Part shown: positions 19,669-29,446 of the stretch, in pieces
Layout of the letters: each line of letters begins with the position of its first letter
Position numbering within the stretch: position 1 is the stretch's first letter
DNA from: Bifidobacterium longum subsp. infantis ATCC 15697 = JCM 1222 = DSM 20088
GTDB taxonomy: Bacteria; Actinomycetota; Actinomycetes; Actinomycetales; Bifidobacteriaceae
Reading direction: 5' to 3'
Length of the DNA stretch: 64,000 nucleotides
Assembly: GCF_000269965.1 (NCBI RefSeq)
Contig: NC_017219.1
Coordinates: 1,860,001 to 1,924,000 of the forward strand
Position numbers and translations under genes: made by a program
Notes under the pieces: generated by a model
The model's database searches: none
Told to the model about the DNA's origin: nothing
What the model saw: only the letters and a program-made list of their open reading frames with translations

Positions 19669-19694
19669 GCTCATACTGTGATGTTCGTATGAGC
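19669..19694. terminator. Hairpin downstream of the small gene at 19757
   Basis: A perfect 8-bp stem GCTCATAC/GTATGAGC with a 10-base loop in the 277-bp gap before pflB. On the - strand it leads into GGTTTCCC. Confidence 0.45.
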
Positions 19695-19756
19695 TGTTTG
19701 ATGAGCAGCTCGGTCTTGAGCTTGACAGCAGAACCGTATCCGCCAGTTTTCGACCG

Positions 19757-19982
19757 TCAATCCTCGGGGTGAGCCTGTGCGGGTTTCGCGCCGTAGTTCT
19801 TCCAGCGCCGGTTCTCCTCCTCCCATCTGGCATTGCGGTCCACCACGATGTCCCACGCATGTTCGGCGTCTTCCTTGGTCTTGTACGGACCCATGCGCTG
19901 TTCGACCGGTGAGACCATGCCCAGCTCGGCCTGCTTCTTGACGGTGTTGAAATACCACTGCTTCTTGTTATCGTCTGTCATT
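19757..19982 (-). CDS. Small conserved protein (SPOR-like/WYFN motif)
   Basis: A 74-residue protein starting MTDDNKKQWYFNTVKKQ, with GPYKTKEDAEHAW near the middle and a Trp/Glu/Arg-rich end. Short actinobacterial proteins with a WYFN...VE.G...RMGPY pattern are common and are often labelled SPOR-domain proteins; the role is unknown. Start chosen at ATG 19982 because GAGGAGG lies five bases upstream, although the frame stays open further. It is transcribed after nadE with a hairpin in between. Confidence 0.7.
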
Positions 19983-20005
19983 GGTACCTCCTCAACGGTA
20001 TTACT

Positions 20006-20027
20006 TGCTCCCGCTGGCGGGAGCAAT
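20006..20027 (-). terminator. Terminator after nadE
   Basis: A 10-bp stem TTGCTCCCGC/GCGGGAGCAA, 7 bp beyond the nadE stop and just before the ribosome site of the next gene. Confidence 0.6.
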
Positions 20028-20033
20028 ATATGT

Positions 20034-21731
20034 TTATTCCCTGAATGCGTTGGTGACGGGCAGTCGGCGGTCACGTCCGAACGCGAGGGCCGTGACCTTG
20101 GGACCCAGCGGGTATTGGCGGCGCTTCCATTCAGCGCGGTCCACCAATCGCATCACGGTGTCTACGGTGGCCTGGTCAAAGCCGTCGGCTAACAGGTCGG
20201 CACGGCCGTGCGCGTGCTCGATGTATGCGGCGAGCACCTTGTCGAGCAGCGCGTATTCGGGCAGGGAGTCGGAGTCCTTCTGCCCGGGGCGCAACTCGGC
20301 CGAGGGAGCCTTCTCGATGGATGAGACCGGAATCATCACGCCGTCCTTGAGCGGGACGCCGGTGTTGCCGTCCTCGTTGCCCACGATCTTGAGCCCACCG
20401 ATGCCGACGCCCGCGGCCGCGGCCTTGTTACGCCAACGGCTGATCTCCCAGACGCGGGTCTTGAGCAGGTCCTTGATGGGTGCGTAACCGCCTACCGCAT
20501 CGCCGTAGATGGTCGAGTAGCCGCAGGCGAGCTCTGACTTGTTGCCGGTGGCCACGGCGAGCAGACCGCGCGAATTGGAACTGGCCATCACGATCACACC
20601 GCGGATGCGGGCCTGCAGGTTCTCGGCGGAGACACCATGGAGATCAAGTTGCTGTTGGTAGGCGTTGAACAATGGCTCAATGGGCTGAACCTCGTAATGG
20701 GCGCCAATGTTGGAGGCCAGGTCAGCGGCGTCGTCTTTGGAACCATCGGAGGAGTACATGGAGGGCATGGAGATACCCCAGACGTTCTCGCCGCCGCATG
20801 CGTCGGCCGCCATGGCGGCTACCAGTGCGGAGTCGATACCTCCTGAGAGGCCCAGCGTCACGCCGGTGAAGTGGTTCTTGGCCATGTAGTCCTTGAGGCC
20901 GAGCACGCAGGCGGTGTATACCTCTTCGTCCGGGTCGAGTTCCGGAACGATCTCGGCCTTGGCCTGATGTTCGGCGGCGGAATCGAAGTCCCAGAACGTC
21001 AGGTTTTCCATGAACATCGGGCTGCGTTCGATAAGCGTGCCGTCGGCGTCGACCACGAAACTGCCACCGTCGAAGACGAGGTCGTCTTGACCGCCGACCT
21101 GATTCAGGTAGATGACCGGGGCGTTAACCTCGGCGGCACGACGCTGGGCGAGCTCAAAACGGGTGTTGGTCTTGCCTTCCTCATACGGCGATCCGTTGAT
21201 GGTGAGCAGCAGGTCGATGTTCTTGGTGGCCAGGTCGGCCACCGGGCCGCCGTCCTGCCAGATGTCCTCGCAGATGGCCACGCCAATGGTGGCGCCGTCC
21301 ACGTCGAGGGTCACGGAGCGGTCGCCGGCGGAGAAGATGCGGAATTCATCGAACACGCCGTAGTTGGGCAGGAAGTGCTTGTCGTAGCCGGCCCAGACCA
21401 CGCCCTGATGCAAGACCACCAGTCGGTTGCGCGGCTTGGAGGTCTTGCGGTCGGTGCCCACGGTGCCGACCACCACGAACAGATCGCCGAGGCCGTCGTC
21501 GTTGAGCTGGGTGGCGAGTTCGTTGGCCTTGTCCCATGCGGCTTGGCGGAAGGTGCGGCGCAGGGCCAGATCCTCGATGGGGTATCCGGTGAGGGTCATT
21601 TCCGAGAAGACTACCACCTGGGCGTTTCCTGCGGCGGCTTTACGGGAGTAGTCGAGCACCTTGGCGGCGTTGACGTCAAGCGCGCCGACGCAGGTGTCGA
21701 TCTGGGCGAGTGCGAAGCGAAGCTGTGTCAT
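20034..21731 (-). CDS. nadE: Glutamine-dependent NAD+ synthetase
   Basis: A 565-residue two-domain enzyme that amidates deamido-NAD to NAD+ with glutamine as nitrogen donor. The N-terminal nitrilase-type glutaminase has its Glu in VFSEMTLTGYP, Lys in YDKHFLPNYG and Cys in VAICEDIW. The C-terminal synthetase begins near residue 285 with the ATP-pyrophosphatase loop LGLSGGIDSALVA. The start ATG 21731 begins MTQLRFALAQ, the usual start of the domain. Genes on both sides are separated by hairpins or repeats, so it seems monocistronic. Confidence 0.94.
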   Translation of the reverse strand: MTQLRFALAQIDTCVGALDVNAAKVLDYSRKAAAGNAQVVVFSEMTLTGYPIEDLALRRTFRQAAWDKANELATQLNDDGLGDLFVVVGTVGTDRKTSKPRNRLVVLHQGVVWAGYDKHFLPNYGVFDEFRIFSAGDRSVTLDVDGATIGVAICEDIWQDGGPVADLATKNIDLLLTINGSPYEEGKTNTRFELAQRRAAEVNAPVIYLNQVGGQDDLVFDGGSFVVDADGTLIERSPMFMENLTFWDFDSAAEHQAKAEIVPELDPDEEVYTACVLGLKDYMAKNHFTGVTLGLSGGIDSALVAAMAADACGGENVWGISMPSMYSSDGSKDDAADLASNIGAHYEVQPIEPLFNAYQQQLDLHGVSAENLQARIRGVIVMASSNSRGLLAVATGNKSELACGYSTIYGDAVGGYAPIKDLLKTRVWEISRWRNKAAAAGVGIGGLKIVGNEDGNTGVPLKDGVMIPVSSIEKAPSAELRPGQKDSDSLPEYALLDKVLAAYIEHAHGRADLLADGFDQATVDTVMRLVDRAEWKRRQYPLGPKVTALAFGRDRRLPVTNAFRE

Positions 21732-21786
21732 AGCTTCTTAGTGTAGCCGCGTATGGCGTCGGATTGCCTGTTCTTCCGGCTTGGCG

Positions 21787-21918
21787 TCATTCATTAGGTC
21801 GTTTTTGCGTTCATTAGGTCACTGCAATGCGATATCAGTCGTTGCAATGGCGTGATTCCAACAACCAGTATCACCGTTCACCGACCTAATGGACGATGAA
21901 TCGACCTAATGAACGAAT
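21787..21918. repeat. MITE-like palindromic element, copy 1
   Basis: A ~130-bp imperfect palindrome. The left arm has two TCATTAGGTC boxes (21791-21820), and the right arm two GACCTAAT boxes (21883-21910) in inverted order. The core contains AATGGCGTGATTCCAACA. A second copy lies at 42722-42850 with the same arms and core. No ORF is inside. It occupies most of the 308-bp gap between nadE and the amidohydrolase; the rest is a CTCCCCTC repeat. Confidence 0.75.
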
Positions 21919-21922
21919 GTCA

Positions 21923-22029
21923 CTCCCCTCAGTCAGCTTCGCTGATAGCTCGTCCTGCACTTATGGACGGGCGAGGCCCGCGCATATCTGGTTCGGCTGT
22001 CGCCTCACCTTCGGCTACAGAGGGGAGCC
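21923..22029. repeat. CTCCCCTC family repeat, extended form
   Basis: Begins CTCCCCTCAGTC, has a CAGCTTCGCTGATAGCTC dyad, a longer middle with GTCC/GGAC and GGGCGAGGCCCGC dyads, and ends GAGGGGAGCC. It abuts the MITE-like element and ends ~10 bp before the amidohydrolase stop, where it may act as its terminator. Confidence 0.55.
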
Positions 22030-22039
22030 AGAAAAGGAT

Positions 22040-23191
22040 TTACCTCAGCTCGTTGAGCACGCGCAGAGCGGCGTTGACGTAGAAGTTGACGAAGGTGGGA
22101 ATGGATTCGTCGAGACCCACGAAATGCGGGCTATGCCAGTCGGCGCAACCTTCTTGGCCGTTTGACCCGACGAACGCGAACACCGGCAACGTCACCTTGG
22201 CGAATTCGCAGAAGTCCTCCCCCGCCATCGACTGACGTATCGGTTCGAGCTGCGCGTAGTCGTTGACATCCGCCGCCACGGCCTTGGCAAGACCTGGATC
22301 GGAGACCAGCGGGTCTTGAAAGTCATCCCAGACCACGTCGGCGCTGATGCCGTATGCCTCGGCGGTGTGTTCCACCACTTCCTTGAATCGGCGGCCGACC
22401 AGATTGCCATCCGACTTGTGGAAATAGCGCACAGTCCCTTGGAATCCGGCTTCGGCGGGCACCACGTTCCACACATGGCCGCCGTGCACTTCGGTAACGG
22501 ACAGCACCAGCGGGTGGAAGGGCGTGACGTTGCGGCTCACGATGGTCTGCAGGCTCAGAATAATACTGGAGAGCGCTTCGATGGGCCCGGTGCCCTTGTA
22601 CGGGTAGCCGGCGTGGGTGCCTTGGGCGTGGAGGGTCACGCGGAATTTCACGCAGCCGGCCATCATCGGCTCAACGCCGATGGCCAGCTGGCCCGGCGCA
22701 TAGTTGGGGTTGTTGTGCGTGCCGATAATGGCTTCGACGTCATCCACGAGTCCGGCGTCGATCATGGCGCGAGCGCCTTGGCCGGTCTCCTCACTCGGCT
22801 GGAACAGAATCTTGATTGAGCCGGCGAACTTGTCACGGTGTTCGGCGAGCCAGAACGCGGCGCCGAGCAGGCCGGTCATGTGCAGGTCATGGCCGCAGCC
22901 GTGCATCACGCCTTCATTGACGGAGCTGAACTCCAGTCCGGAGTCTTCCACGATGGGCAGGCCGTCGATGTCGGCGCGCAGCCCGATACGCGGCCCGGGA
23001 CCGTCCTCGCCCTGAATGAGCCCCACAACACCAGTCTCCAGCGGGTTGTGCAGGATCTCGATGCCGTGCGCCTTGAGCTGGTCGGTCAGATAGATGCTGG
23101 TGTCGAATTCACGGAAACTACGCTCCGGATGGGCGTGCAGGTAGTGGCGGATGGTGATGAGTTCGTGGTCAATGTCGATGTGTTCGCTCAT
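22040..23191 (-). CDS. M20-family amidohydrolase (N-acyl amino acid/peptide hydrolase)
   Basis: A 383-residue metalloamidase of the M20D type. Metal-binding and catalytic motifs include GLRADIDGLPI, MHGCGHDLHM, the EE pair in FQPSEETGQG, and the C-terminal MAGEDF. Relatives cleave N-acyl or N-benzoyl amino acids, and the exact substrate is not shown. The start ATG 23191 has only a weak site. It lies next to the MetQNI-type importer, which could supply an N-acyl or peptide substrate, but a hairpin at 23225-23255 separates them. Confidence 0.88.
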   Translation of the reverse strand: MSEHIDIDHELITIRHYLHAHPERSFREFDTSIYLTDQLKAHGIEILHNPLETGVVGLIQGEDGPGPRIGLRADIDGLPIVEDSGLEFSSVNEGVMHGCGHDLHMTGLLGAAFWLAEHRDKFAGSIKILFQPSEETGQGARAMIDAGLVDDVEAIIGTHNNPNYAPGQLAIGVEPMMAGCVKFRVTLHAQGTHAGYPYKGTGPIEALSSIILSLQTIVSRNVTPFHPLVLSVTEVHGGHVWNVVPAEAGFQGTVRYFHKSDGNLVGRRFKEVVEHTAEAYGISADVVWDDFQDPLVSDPGLAKAVAADVNDYAQLEPIRQSMAGEDFCEFAKVTLPVFAFVGSNGQEGCADWHSPHFVGLDESIPTFVNFYVNAALRVLNELR

Positions 23192-23224
23192 GGTTCTCGA
23201 TTCTAGTAGCGCGAAGAATATATT

Positions 23225-23255
23225 GCGGCCCTCGCTTCATATTGGCGAGGGCCGC
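23225..23255 (-). terminator. Terminator of the metQNI cluster
   Basis: An 11-bp perfect stem GCGGCCCTCGC/GCGAGGGCCGC, 24 bp past the metI stop on the - strand. Confidence 0.7.
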
Positions 23256-23279
23256 GATCTATGGGGTCAGTATGCCTTG

Positions 23280-23966
23280 TTATTGCTGGCGTTTGAGCAG
23301 TCGTTTGGCGATGGCGTTGGCGATGCCCTGCACCACCTGGACCAGTACGATCATGATGATCACGGCCGTCCAGGTGACGGTCTGGTCGAACTTCTGGTAG
23401 CCGTAGGCGATGGCGAAGTTACCGAGACCGCCACCGCCGATGTAGCCGGCCATGGCAGACATGTCGAGCACGCCGATGAACAGGAAGGCGTAGGCCAGGA
23501 TCAGCGGTGCCAGGGCTTCGGGGATGAGCACAGTGCGGATGATGGTGAGCTTGCCGGCGCCCATCGAACGCGCGGCCTCGATTACTCCCGGGTCGACCGG
23601 CACGAGATTCTGTTCGACCAGACGAGAAGTGGCGAAAGTGCACATGACCGCCATCGGGAAGATGGCGGCCACGGTGCCGATGGAGGTGCCGACCACGACG
23701 ATGGTGAGGGGCTGCATGGCTGCCAGGAAAATGATGAACGGAATCGGGCGCACGATGTTGACGATGATGTCAAGGATGCGGTAGACGACCGCGTTCTCGA
23801 ACAGGTTACCGGGGCGGGTGCCGTAGAGCACCACTCCGAGGATCAGACCGAGGAATCCGCCGATCACGAGGGTGATGAGCACCATGGTCAGGGTCTGGCC
23901 GATGGATTCGAACAGGAGCGGGCGCAACACGTTCCAGTCGCTGCGGGGGTTGGCGAGGATGATCAT
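23280..23966 (-). CDS. metI: Methionine-type ABC transporter permease
   Basis: A 228-residue permease with about five transmembrane helices and the EAA-type cytoplasmic loop EAARSMGAGKLTIIRTVLIPEA, characteristic of the MetI family. It pairs with the ATPase just upstream and overlaps it by 4 bp (ATGA). The likely substrate is D/L-methionine or a related amino acid; the family also includes transporters for other compounds, so that remains open. Confidence 0.9.
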   Translation of the reverse strand: MIILANPRSDWNVLRPLLFESIGQTLTMVLITLVIGGFLGLILGVVLYGTRPGNLFENAVVYRILDIIVNIVRPIPFIIFLAAMQPLTIVVVGTSIGTVAAIFPMAVMCTFATSRLVEQNLVPVDPGVIEAARSMGAGKLTIIRTVLIPEALAPLILAYAFLFIGVLDMSAMAGYIGGGGLGNFAIAYGYQKFDQTVTWTAVIIMIVLVQVVQGIANAIAKRLLKRQQ

Positions 23967-25177
23967 GCGTTGTCTCCTTCATGTGCGGCGGCGGATACAC
24001 CGGGCGCGGTGGATGCAGAGGCAGTATCGGCCGCCAGCGGGTCATGGGATCGGTCTTCGGCGTAGGTGGCATGTCCAGCGACCGCGTCGGCGTACGCCAC
24101 AGGCTTTGCGGCGGTGCCGAAGTCGATGACGTCGCTATTGACGGCGAGCTCGCGCAGGAATTCGTCCACATGCCAGCCGGGCCCGTTGAATTCGTAGGTG
24201 ATGGCCCCGATGGCGGCACCTTTGACCGTGTCGATACCGCCGTAGAGCAGGCTGGATTCAACGCCGTATTTGGCGATGAGTTCGGAGATATTCTGTCCGG
24301 ATGCCTTGAGTTCATGGCCTTGGGTGCCGGAAACGTCCTTTTGTCGGATAAGCACGGTGACAATGCGGCCCGACCATTCGTGATGCAATCGCTCGACCCG
24401 ATCTTCCTCGGGCAGGCCGGACAATGCGGTGGCGATGAATCGCTTGGTCACCGGCTGCTGGGGTGCAGCGAACACGTCGTATACGTCGCCGGATTCGACC
24501 ACGCGTCCGGCGCTCATTACGGCCACACGGCCGGCAATCTGCTGGACCACGTTCATCTGATGGGTGATAAGCACAATGGTGATGCCGAATTCCTCGTTCA
24601 CACGCTTGAGCAAGGCCAGCACTTCGGTGGTGGTTTCCGGGTCGAGCGCGCTGGTGGCTTCGTCGGCGAGCAGAATCTCCGGATTAGTGGCCAGTGCGCG
24701 GGCGATGCCGACGCGCTGCTTCTGGCCGCCGGACAGCTGCGAAGGGTATTTGTTTGCGTGCTCACTGAGGCCCACGAATTCAAGGAGTTCGTTGACACGA
24801 CGATCCTGATAGTCCTTGCGCCAGTGATCGAGTTGCAGTGGGTAGGCGATGTTCTGGGCCACGGTTTTGGTGGAGAACAGGTTGAACTGCTGGAAAATCA
24901 TGCCGATTTTCTGACGGATGGGTCGCAGCTTGGTCTCACTCAAAGAGGTGATATCGGTACCGAGCACGGTCACAGTGCCGGAGGTGGGTCGTTCGAGCGC
25001 GTTGATAAGCCGGACCAGTGTGGATTTGCCGGCACCGGAATAGCCGATGATGCCGAAGATGTCGCCGCGATCGATGGTCAGGCTGACGTCATCCACGGCT
25101 CGTGCGATGTTCGCGCCGCGTCCGCGTGTTCTGAATTCCTTCACGACATGGTCGAAGGTGATGATGGGGTCGCTCAT
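23963..25177 (-). CDS. metN: Methionine-type ABC transporter ATP-binding protein
   Basis: A 404-residue ATPase. Walker A is GYSGAGKST, the signature LSGGQKQRVG, and Walker B ILLADEATSALD. The last ~130 residues match the NIL regulatory domain that senses substrate in MetN, followed by an Ala-rich tail longer than in most homologues. Start chosen at ATG 25177, with AGGGAG before it. It overlaps metI by 4 bp. Confidence 0.92.
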   Translation of the reverse strand: MSDPIITFDHVVKEFRTRGRGANIARAVDDVSLTIDRGDIFGIIGYSGAGKSTLVRLINALERPTSGTVTVLGTDITSLSETKLRPIRQKIGMIFQQFNLFSTKTVAQNIAYPLQLDHWRKDYQDRRVNELLEFVGLSEHANKYPSQLSGGQKQRVGIARALATNPEILLADEATSALDPETTTEVLALLKRVNEEFGITIVLITHQMNVVQQIAGRVAVMSAGRVVESGDVYDVFAAPQQPVTKRFIATALSGLPEEDRVERLHHEWSGRIVTVLIRQKDVSGTQGHELKASGQNISELIAKYGVESSLLYGGIDTVKGAAIGAITYEFNGPGWHVDEFLRELAVNSDVIDFGTAAKPVAYADAVAGHATYAEDRSHDPLAADTASASTAPGVSAAAHEGDNA

Positions 25178-25215
25178 AGTGCTCCCTGATGCTGGTTGTT
25201 GGTGTCCGGTCACGG

Positions 25216-25259
25216 AAGCGGAGCGAATCCCGATGTTGGCTCGGGTACTCGCTCCGCTT
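25216..25259 (-). terminator. Large hairpin between metQ and metN
   Basis: An 11-bp perfect stem AAGCGGAGCGA/TCGCTCCGCTT with an inner CCCGA/TCGGG stem. It lies inside the operon between the binding-protein gene and the ATPase gene, so it probably raises metQ mRNA relative to metN and metI by partial termination or 3' protection. Confidence 0.6.
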
Positions 25260-25309
25260 GGTGGTAATGGCTATGGATAGGTTAGTCGTACGCTCGTATC
25301 AGCCACGGC

Positions 25310-26290
25310 TCACTGCTGGGCCTTGGCATCCTTCTCGATGTCGGACAGGAAGCCTTGCAGCTCGCTGGCGCTGAACTTGTCGGCGAAGACCGCGGTACCG
25401 CCGGAGTTCTCCTGCAGGGCGTCGAGCACGTCCTTCTGCTGGAAGATGGAGACGAGCTTCTTGTAGGTCTCATTGTTCACGTCCGCCTTGCGGGCCACCC
25501 ACACGTTGATGTAGGGGCGGGCTTCTTCGGATTCGGCGTTGTCCTGGTAGATGGCGTCCTTCGGGTTGAGTCCGGCGTCGGCCACGTAGTCGTTGTTGAT
25601 CACGCCGGCCGCGATGGTCGGGTCTTTCAGAGTGGTGGCCACCTGTTCCGCCTTCAACGGGGTGACCTTGACCTTGCTCTTGGCTTCATCGATGTCGGCC
25701 GGGGTGGAGAAGGCGGTCCAGTCGCCCTTGAGCGTCACGAGACCGGCGGCCTTGAGTACGCCGATGGCGCGGGCCTGGTTGGTTTCGTCGTTCGGGATGG
25801 TGACGGTGTCGCCCTGCTTCAGGTCCTTGATGTCCTTGACCTTGGTGGAGTACACGCCGAGCGGGTAGATGGCGGTGCCGCCGATGGGCTGCAGGTCCTT
25901 CTTGTTGCTCACGTTGTAGTTGGCCAGGTAAAGCAGGTGCTGGAATTCGTTGAGGTCCAGCTCGCCGGAGTCGAGGGCCGGGTTTTCGGAGGTGTAGTCC
26001 TGGAAGTCGACGATGTCGACGTAGATGCCGGCCTTCTCGGCGTTCTGCTTGAACTTGACCCATTCGGGGTTGGTGGCACCGACCACGCCGATCTTGACCG
26101 GGTTACCCTTGCTGCCCTTGGCGGACGACTCGTTGGCACCGGCAAACGCGCGGTAGCCGAAGAACGCGGCCACGGCGATAATCGCCACGACCACGATGGT
26201 GATGATTACGTTGCGGGCGGTGTGGTTCACACGCACCGGCTCGTTATTGTTAGGAGCGGCCGGGGTTGCCGGCTGGGTTGCTGCTGTCAT
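25310..26290 (-). CDS. metQ: Methionine-type ABC transporter substrate-binding protein, membrane-anchored form
   Basis: A 326-residue binding protein of the NLPA/MetQ family (core from KIGVVGATNPEW; YLANYNV and YINVWVARK downstream). Family members are normally lipoproteins. Here the N-terminus has ~26 cytoplasmic residues and a long hydrophobic helix (NVIITIVVVAIIAVAAFFGY) with no cysteine, so a lipobox is absent and the protein is probably held by an uncleaved signal anchor. Start at ATG 26290 follows GAGAGGA; a TTG at 26308 is less likely. First gene of metQ-metN-metI. Confidence 0.88.
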   Translation of the reverse strand: MTAATQPATPAAPNNNEPVRVNHTARNVIITIVVVAIIAVAAFFGYRAFAGANESSAKGSKGNPVKIGVVGATNPEWVKFKQNAEKAGIYVDIVDFQDYTSENPALDSGELDLNEFQHLLYLANYNVSNKKDLQPIGGTAIYPLGVYSTKVKDIKDLKQGDTVTIPNDETNQARAIGVLKAAGLVTLKGDWTAFSTPADIDEAKSKVKVTPLKAEQVATTLKDPTIAAGVINNDYVADAGLNPKDAIYQDNAESEEARPYINVWVARKADVNNETYKKLVSIFQQKDVLDALQENSGGTAVFADKFSASELQGFLSDIEKDAKAQQ

Positions 26291-26457
26291 TGGATTTCCT
26301 CTCTCCAAAATTGATGTCGGGTAACACCATAACGCGCTTGAACCGCGAAAGTGTCGAAAAATGGCCGATTGCCGTATAAGTGTCTTTTATGGCGCGCATG
26401 CAATGGCCGGGATTCGTGCGTTTGGCGGCCGGGCGGCACAGCCGGTGCCGATATGCG

Positions 26458-26489
26458 AACAGGGCCCGGGACGGATCCCGGGCCCTGTT
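26458..26489 (-). terminator. Terminator downstream of xfp
   Basis: A 14-bp perfect stem AACAGGGCCCGGGA/TCCCGGGCCCTGTT, 35 bp beyond the xfp stop, also facing the metQ upstream region. Confidence 0.7.
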
Positions 26490-26523
26490 TCGTCAGCGGT
26501 CTAACGACACCGTGGAGGTGTTA

Positions 26524-29001
26524 TCACTCGTTGTCGCCAGCGGTAGCGGCGGTAGCGGTGACGGCACCCTTCTTGCCGGTGTTCACGCCGGAGTACACCC
26601 AGTCGGTGTAGTCCGGGTGGTCGTAGCCCTTGTCGACGGCGAACTGGAAGGCCTCATCACGGAACTTCTCGAGCTCGTCGATCTTGTCGGCGTACTTGTC
26701 GGCGTCGATCATGCGCAGAGCCTCAGCGGTCAGCTCGTAGCGGTCGATGCGGTTGACACGAACCATGTCGTACGGGGTGGTGGTGGAGCCCTCCTCCTCG
26801 TAGCCGTGGACGTTGAAGTTGTCGTGGTTCGGACGATCGTAGATCAGACCGCGCACGTCGTGGGCGTAGGAGTGGTACGCGAACAGCACCGGCTTGTCGG
26901 CGGTGAAGATGTCGGCGAACTCCTCGTTGGACAGGGCCTCGTCGTTCTCCTTGGCGGACTGCAGGGAGAGCAGGTCGACAACGTTCACGACCTTGAACTT
27001 GATGCCCAGTTCCTTCAGCTTGTCGGAAGCGGCCATGATCTCCTGGGTGGGGACGTCGCCGGCGGCGGCAAGCACGATCTCGGCTTCATCGTTGGTCTTG
27101 GCGGTGGAGGCCCAGTCCCAAGCGGCGGCACCCTTCTCGAGCTCGGCGCGAGCCTCGTCCAGGGTCAGCCAGGTGGCGGCGGGCTGCTTGCCGGCGATGA
27201 TGGCGTTGATCTTGTTGGTGGACTTGTAGCACTTCTCGGCGATGGCCAGCAGCATGTTCGCGTCGGTGGCGAAGTAGATGCCGATGACGTGGTCGTTGTG
27301 GAAGCACTTGTTCAGCAGGACGGAGGTGACACCCGGATCCTGGTGGGAGAAGCCGTTGTGGTCCTGACGCCAGACGTGGGAGGAGACCAGCAGGTTCATG
27401 GAGGCGATCGGCTTGCGCCACGGAATCTCGCGGACGGTAGCCTCAAGCCACTTGGCGTGCTGGTTCAGCATGGAGTCGATCACGTGGACGAAGGACTCGT
27501 AGGAGCTCCAGATGCCGTGACGGCCGGTCAGCAGGTAGGCCTCGAGGAAGCCTTCCATCTGGTGCTCGGACAGCTGCTCGACGACCTGGCCGGAGACGCG
27601 CATGTGCTCGTCGACCTCGTCGGAGATGTAGCCGGCATCCCACTGCTTGTTGGTGACTTCGTAGGAAGCCTGCAGACGGTTGGAAGCGGTCTCATCCGGT
27701 CCGAAGATGCGGAAGTCACGCGGGTTGTTCTTGATGATGTCGCGGGTGTAGGCGCCCAGGGAGCGGGTGGCCTCGAGCTGGCCCCAGCCGTGGCCGAACT
27801 CGGCCACTTCCTTGACCTCGTAGTCCTCGAGGTTCGGCAGCTTCAGGTCGTCGCGGATCACACCGCCGTTGGCGTTCGGGTTGGCACCGATACGCAGCTC
27901 GCCCTTCGGCATGAAGGCGAGGACGTCGTCCTTGACGGCGCCGTTGGCGTCGAACAGCTCTTCCGGCTTGTAGGACTCGAGCCAGTTCTTGAGGACCTCG
28001 AAGTGGGCCTCGGTGTCGCGGGCGGAGGCCAGCGGCACCTGGTGGGAACGCCAGGAGCCTTCGGTCTTCTTGCCGTCGATGTACTTCGGGCAGGTCCAGC
28101 CCTTCGGGGTGCGGAAGATCAGCATCGGGTAGAACGGACGGTGCACGTTGTCGGTCTGAGCGGTGGCCTTGATGTCGCAGATCTCGTCCCAGATGGTCTC
28201 CCACAGCTCGGCGAAGCGGCGGTGGATGGACATGTGGTCCTCATCATCGAAGCCAGCGACGAACTCGTAGGGCTCGTAACCCATGCCGTGGAAGAACTCG
28301 TGGAGCTCTTCGTCGGAGATGCGGGACAGGATGGTCGGGTTGGCGATCTTGTAGCCGTTGAGGTGCAGGATCGGCAGCACGATACCGTCGGTGCGCGGGT
28401 TCACGAGCTTGTTGGACTGCCAACCGGTAGCCAGCGGGCCGGTCTCAGCCTCGCCGTCGCCGACGATGGCCGGGACGAACAGGCTCGGGTTGTCCATGAT
28501 GGCGCCGTAAGCGTGGGACAGAGCGTAACCCAGCTCACCACCCTCGTGGATGGAGCCCGGGGTCTCCGGAGCGAAGTGGGACGGAATACCGCCCGGGTAA
28601 GAGAACTGACGGAAGAACTTCTGCAGACCAGCTTCGTCCTTGGTGATCTTCGGGAAGGTCTCGGTGTAGGTGCCGTCCAGGTAGGACTGGGAGGTACCGG
28701 CCGGGCCACCGTGGCCCGGGCCCATGATGATCACGGTGTTCTGGCCGTGGTCAGCAATGAAACGGTTGATGTGGCCGATGAGGAAGTTCAGGCCAGGGGT
28801 AGTGCCCCAGTGGCCCACCAGACGATGCTTCACATCTTCGCGGGTGAAGGGCTCCTTCATCAGCGGGTTGGAACGCAGATAAATCTGGCCGATGGAAAGG
28901 TAGTTGGCAACGCGCCAGTACTTGTCAACGCCTTCGAGGGCTTCCTCGGAAACCGGAGCGCTGAGCTTCTTCCAAGGGGTGCCAATAACAGGACTCGTCA
29001 T
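26524..29001 (-). CDS. xfp: Xylulose-5-phosphate/fructose-6-phosphate phosphoketolase
   Basis: An 825-residue thiamine-diphosphate enzyme, the key step of the bifid shunt: it splits fructose-6-P or xylulose-5-P with phosphate into acetyl-phosphate and erythrose-4-P or glyceraldehyde-3-P. The TPP-binding [14 protein letters not shown] motif is near residue 180, and the N-terminal [15 protein letters not shown] holds active-site histidines. Full length for the family. The start ATG 29001 has two AGGAG copies in the preceding 20 bases. Codon use is biased, as expected for a highly expressed gene. Product acetyl-phosphate feeds AckA, encoded at 39938. Confidence 0.97.
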   Translation of the reverse strand: MTSPVIGTPWKKLSAPVSEEALEGVDKYWRVANYLSIGQIYLRSNPLMKEPFTREDVKHRLVGHWGTTPGLNFLIGHINRFIADHGQNTVIIMGPGHGGPAGTSQSYLDGTYTETFPKITKDEAGLQKFFRQFSYPGGIPSHFAPETPGSIHEGGELGYALSHAYGAIMDNPSLFVPAIVGDGEAETGPLATGWQSNKLVNPRTDGIVLPILHLNGYKIANPTILSRISDEELHEFFHGMGYEPYEFVAGFDDEDHMSIHRRFAELWETIWDEICDIKATAQTDNVHRPFYPMLIFRTPKGWTCPKYIDGKKTEGSWRSHQVPLASARDTEAHFEVLKNWLESYKPEELFDANGAVKDDVLAFMPKGELRIGANPNANGGVIRDDLKLPNLEDYEVKEVAEFGHGWGQLEATRSLGAYTRDIIKNNPRDFRIFGPDETASNRLQASYEVTNKQWDAGYISDEVDEHMRVSGQVVEQLSEHQMEGFLEAYLLTGRHGIWSSYESFVHVIDSMLNQHAKWLEATVREIPWRKPIASMNLLVSSHVWRQDHNGFSHQDPGVTSVLLNKCFHNDHVIGIYFATDANMLLAIAEKCYKSTNKINAIIAGKQPAATWLTLDEARAELEKGAAAWDWASTAKTNDEAEIVLAAAGDVPTQEIMAASDKLKELGIKFKVVNVVDLLSLQSAKENDEALSNEEFADIFTADKPVLFAYHSYAHDVRGLIYDRPNHDNFNVHGYEEEGSTTTPYDMVRVNRIDRYELTAEALRMIDADKYADKIDELEKFRDEAFQFAVDKGYDHPDYTDWVYSGVNTGKKGAVTATAATAGDNE

Positions 29002-29446
29002 GTGTACTCCTGTACTCCTGCACGTAATCGTGCGATTGATTATTTCTGTTCGGTCACGGTCCCTGACCCTTGCGGTGCCAAGGTTTTCCGTTCCCAGTCA
29101 ATCGTCATGGTACGAGGACAACGCGACTTTTGAACGATTTCTTGCGGGTGTGTTCGAAATTGTTGCGGAAATTTCAGTATTTGTGCGGTTCAACTGACCG
29201 TTTGTCAACATTAGTTTTTTCAACATACTTTTTCAAAACGGCGGAAGCATGCGGAAATCCATTATCTGGCTAGAACAGCGCACGTTCGATTTCCCATGTT
29301 TGAAATCGGCGTGTTGTCCGACTACAGGCATGTAGTTTGTTCGATTTACGCACATGGTTTCTGCGTGTCGGCCTTGTCGCCTTGACCAGTGATAATCAGT
29401 GGTGTTCAGCCCACGTAAAATTCCAATGAACGTTAGGGGAATATCA
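29002..29446. promoter_or_regulatory. Divergent xfp/guaA intergenic region
   Basis: 445 bp without a gene between the xfp and guaA starts, low in G+C around 29150-29260. It holds a small GCACG/CGTGC hairpin (29020-29033) and a GGTCA-N7-TGACC dyad (29052-29068) on the xfp side. GATAAT at 29391-29396 may be the guaA -10. I cannot fix the xfp promoter by eye. Confidence 0.35.

Noticed and set aside
26380..29133. Very long + strand open frame across xfp
   Set aside because: Antisense of the strongly biased xfp gene; Val/Asp/Gly-rich translation without domains or a ribosome site.
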